Shown: in pieces, positions 22,136 through 24,064 of the stretch
Layout of the letters: every line of letters begins with the position of its first letter
Position numbering within the stretch: the first letter of the stretch is position 1
NCBI GenBank assembly: GCA_000435515.1
Contig: FR884155.1
Span: 1-24,064 of the forward strand
Reading direction: 5' to 3'
Length of the DNA: 24,064 bases
From: Firmicutes bacterium CAG:582
Lineage (GTDB): Bacteria > Bacillota_I > Bacilli_A > RF39 > UBA660
The notes under the pieces: model-generated
Told to the model about the DNA's origin: nothing
What the model saw: only the letters and a program-made list of their open reading frames with translations
Database searches by the model: none
Position numbers and translations under genes: made by a program

Positions 22136-23068
22136 TTAATCAACCTTTTTATTTAATAAACTTTTCTTATCAAAACCATTAAAGAAATCTTTTACAGACA
22201 TTTCTTTTTTACCAGATGGTTTTATTCTTTTTATATAAACAATACCATCTTTAGCAGTAATGCCAAAAGAGTCTTTATTTACTTCGACAATAATACCTAT
22301 TTTAGATACATCACATTTTTTTATTTCAACTTCACTTATCTTATATTCAGTATCATCAATATTTATAAATGTATAAGGTTCAGGAGAAAAAGCACGTACT
22401 TGATTTTTTATGTTTTCAACTGAGTTATTAAAATCAATATGTTCATCTTCTCTTTTTAACATTCCAACATATGTTGCTTCTTCATTGTCTTGAGGAATAT
22501 CAAAATTTTCACCTTCAAATATTTTAGGTAAAGTATCGATTAATAGATTCGCTCCAAGAAGACTTAGTTTATTAGAGAGACTTAAAGAATTATCATTATC
22601 TTCAATTTTTATACTTCTAGACATAATAATATTTCCAGTATCAATACCTTCATCCATATACATAATGGTAATTCCTGTTTCTTTTTCGCCATTTAAAATA
22701 CTTGCAACAATTGGACTTGCTCCTCTATATTTAGGTAATAAAGATGCATGAACATTTATACATCCATAACTTGGATAATCAAGAACTACTTTTGGAACAA
22801 TTGATCCATAAGCACATGTAATAATAATATCTGGTTTTTTATTTAGAATATATTCATAATCTTCTTTTAATTTATTAGGCTTATAAACTTCTATATTATG
22901 TTCATGAGCACATATAGCAACGGGAGATTCTGTTAATACTTTTTTTCTTCCGACATAAGCATCTTTTTTTGTTACAACTAATACTACATTAGTGTTTTCA
23001 ATTAATTTTTCTAATACAGGAACTGAAAAATCAGGAGTTCCCATAAATACAACACGTTTATCTTTCAT
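22136..23068 (-). CDS. fmt: Methionyl-tRNA formyltransferase
   Basis: Fmt formylates Met-tRNA-fMet for initiation, using 10-formyl-tetrahydrofolate. The 310-aa length is typical. FMGTPDFSVPVLEKL begins the Rossmann-like domain. The catalytic triad is visible: N105 and H107 in INVHASLLPKYRGASPI, and D143 in MDEGIDTGN. The C-terminal OB-like domain (~205-310) binds the tRNA acceptor arm. GGTGAT lies 6 nt before the ATG and a clear promoter is at 23087-23115. The def and priA genes that often precede fmt are not upstream; a cassette gene lies there instead. Confidence 0.96.
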   Translation of the reverse strand: MKDKRVVFMGTPDFSVPVLEKLIENTNVVLVVTKKDAYVGRKKVLTESPVAICAHEHNIEVYKPNKLKEDYEYILNKKPDIIITCAYGSIVPKVVLDYPSYGCINVHASLLPKYRGASPIVASILNGEKETGITIMYMDEGIDTGNIIMSRSIKIEDNDNSLSLSNKLSLLGANLLIDTLPKIFEGENFDIPQDNEEATYVGMLKREDEHIDFNNSVENIKNQVRAFSPEPYTFINIDDTEYKISEVEIKKCDVSKIGIIVEVNKDSFGITAKDGIVYIKRIKPSGKKEMSVKDFFNGFDKKSLLNKKVD

Positions 23069-23086
23069 AGATCTATCACCAACATA

Positions 23087-23115
23087 ATTGTATCAAATGT
23101 ACGTATTTTAAACAA
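23087..23115 (-). promoter_or_regulatory. Promoter of the fmt operon
   Basis: TTGTTT (23115-23110), 17 bp, TACAAT (23092-23087), leader about 12-15 nt. Confidence 0.65.
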
Positions 23116-23126
23116 CATTTGTTTAT

Positions 23127-23154
23127 GAAAAAAACTTGTGAATTTCACAAGTTT
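23127..23154 (-). terminator. Terminator of the DUF6273-like gene
   Basis: AAACTTGTG, a 5-nt loop, CACAAGTTT, then a T run on the minus strand, about 20 bp after the stop. If the tail is a DGR variable repeat, this hairpin also occupies the place of the downstream stem-loop seen in some DGR targets. Confidence 0.8.
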
Positions 23155-23172
23155 AAAATAAAAATTATTTTA

Positions 23173-23300
23173 TTATGCGATACGGAAAGCTGGAGAAACC
23201 CCGTTAGAGGAAGCCGCACGGAAGGAACTCCAGCCACCAGAGTCGGCGACAGTAAGGAAGAAATTGGTATTGTAAGAACCAGCCGAACGAAGCCACCAAT
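23173..23300 (-). other. Candidate DGR variable repeat (VR)
   Basis: This is the 3' end of the DUF6273-like gene. The codons after RSAGS are TAC AAT ACC AAT TTC TTC, then CTT ACT GTC GCC GAC TCT, and later AGT TCC TTC CGT. Almost every one ends in C or T, as expected if AAC/AAT codons of a template repeat were mutated at adenines. The 3' end (GGGGTTTCTCCAGC and on) would correspond to the fixed end of the repeat. No template repeat or reverse transcriptase is visible in this window. Confidence 0.5.
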
Positions 23301-24064
23301 ATAAGTTACTTCCGTTATATTGTTTGATTGCTCCTGCATAACTACTTGTTGTTACTCCTTGTTTCTTATAATAATCTAATTGTTTGGATGCTCCTACTGA
23401 TGTATCGTATTGGGCAATAGATGAGTTAGAAAAATCATTATAGATTTCTTCACTTGATAATAAGTATAATTTATCTTGGGTTTCAAAGTTTGTTTCTCCT
23501 GAAATTTTTCCATGCCCTGATATTACTTTTGTTGTAGATATTACATTTTGCAATTCACTTGGGAGCGCATTATATATTGTTCCATTTATATATGTACGAA
23601 GTTCTGAATCTCTCCATCCGCCTACATTTGTATTTGTGCTGTTAAATGGTTGTTTTGTTATTACATCTGCAAATTCTACTACAAATCCACATGCTGTTTC
23701 GCTTGTTTCTCCATTTGTACATTCACTCATATTAGAAATACGCACTGTATGTGTTCCTAAAGATCCTAAGTCTACTTCTTTTGTATCTCCAACATTATAT
23801 TTGCTTGCGTTTCCTGTTTGTACATTTGCTGCTATTGTTGCCCAACTATCATTTTCAAATGATATTGGTGTTGGTATATTACTTCCTAATGTATCTCTTT
23901 CTACTGCATTAAATGTAAGTGTACATACATATTCTTCTGTAACACTCTCTGTTGATGTTTTATTAAGTGTAATTGTTAATGTTCCATTTAATGTTTCTTT
24001 TGCTTTAACTACTGTTGCATCATTATCTAATTTATTTTTGATGCTTGTATATTTTGCTGTTGTT
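23173..24064 (-). CDS. Secreted protein with TasA-like module and DUF6273-like C-terminus (5' end outside window)
   Basis: 296 codons plus stop are visible; the start lies beyond the right edge. The first ~60 visible residues repeat the module of the glycine-rich protein (AKYTSIKNKLDNDATVV, then LNGTLTITLNKTSTESVTEE, YVCTLTF), so a signal peptide upstream is expected. The C-terminal ~185 residues resemble DUF6273: GGWRDSELRTYINGTIYNAL, PSELQNVI, DKLYLLSSEEIY and YWWLRSAG. The final ~40 codons switch from A/T-rich usage to NNC/NNT codons, with GC 70 of 120 over 23181-23300. The protein ends GVSPAFRIA, the tail also seen in the remnant at 9286. A surface-exposed, possibly diversified ligand-binding protein is inferred. 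Confidence 0.85.
   Translation of the reverse strand, partial: TTAKYTSIKNKLDNDATVVKAKETLNGTLTITLNKTSTESVTEEYVCTLTFNAVERDTLGSNIPTPISFENDSWATIAANVQTGNASKYNVGDTKEVDLGSLGTHTVRISNMSECTNGETSETACGFVVEFADVITKQPFNSTNTNVGGWRDSELRTYINGTIYNALPSELQNVISTTKVISGHGKISGETNFETQDKLYLLSSEEIYNDFSNSSIAQYDTSVGASKQLDYYKKQGVTTSSYAGAIKQYNGSNLYWWLRSAGSYNTNFFLTVADSGGWSSFRAASSNGVSPAFRIA

Noticed and set aside
1..24064. CRISPR array, tRNA, rRNA or insertion sequence
   Set aside because: I saw no regularly spaced repeats, cloverleaf or 16S/23S-like sequence, and no transposase ORF.

Overview
The window is AT-rich (roughly 28% GC by eye), its genes are packed tightly, and nearly all lie on the minus strand. The housekeeping content (thrS, rnr, rimP-nusA-ylxR-infB-rbfA, truB, fmt, pgsA), a T-box leader, Bacillus-type promoters and GGAGG-type ribosome binding sites indicate a low-GC Bacillota. 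A SpoVID-like/YsxE-like pair, a CotY/CotZ-like coat protein and candidate Spo0A and sigma-K sites point to a spore-forming Bacilli- or Erysipelotrichia-like lineage, plausibly an uncultured gut organism. The taxon is inferred. The standard code fits because Trp is TGG in the long ORFs, but no gene here ends in TGA.

Layout from left to right. 1-286: a promoter-upstream repeat, a 52-residue membrane peptide and a shared terminator. 284-4600: rnr-thrS behind a threonine-type T-box. 4589-6292: a 567-residue protein that I read as a catalytically dead relative of RNase R. 6413-8068: a class B sortase with a long extra N-terminal domain. 8084-9235: a short LemA-like protein, an unassigned protein and a 59-residue membrane peptide. 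9254-9864: a collapsed copy of a secreted-protein cassette and a small Cys/Gly membrane protein. 9823-11386: spoVID and ysxE. 11446-13093: a glycine-rich secreted protein with its promoter block. 13091-13405: a compact locus with a 25-residue hydrophobic peptide, an SD-masking leader and a convergent small RNA. 13458-13919: the coat protein. 13989-20177: the rimP-nusA-ylxR-infB-rbfA operon, followed by a secreted propeller-like protein and truB. 20199-20761: another cassette remnant and a stand-alone N-terminal module. 20827-23068: fmt, an unassigned membrane protein and pgsA. 23173 to the right edge: a secreted protein with a DUF6273-like C-terminus.

Two themes stand out. First, there is a family of exported proteins sharing a promoter block, signal peptide and TasA/camelysin-like beta module but carrying different C-termini (glycine-rich, DUF6273-like, or none). 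Decayed copies are scattered between housekeeping genes. The DUF6273-like member ends in about 120 bp at 58% GC, made almost entirely of NNC/NNT codons, which is the signature expected of a diversity-generating-retroelement variable repeat; no reverse transcriptase or template repeat is in the window. Second, several proteins are reduced or altered versions of familiar ones: ThrRS without TGS, RimP without its C-terminal domain, a short LemA, and an RNB-domain homologue lacking the catalytic aspartates.
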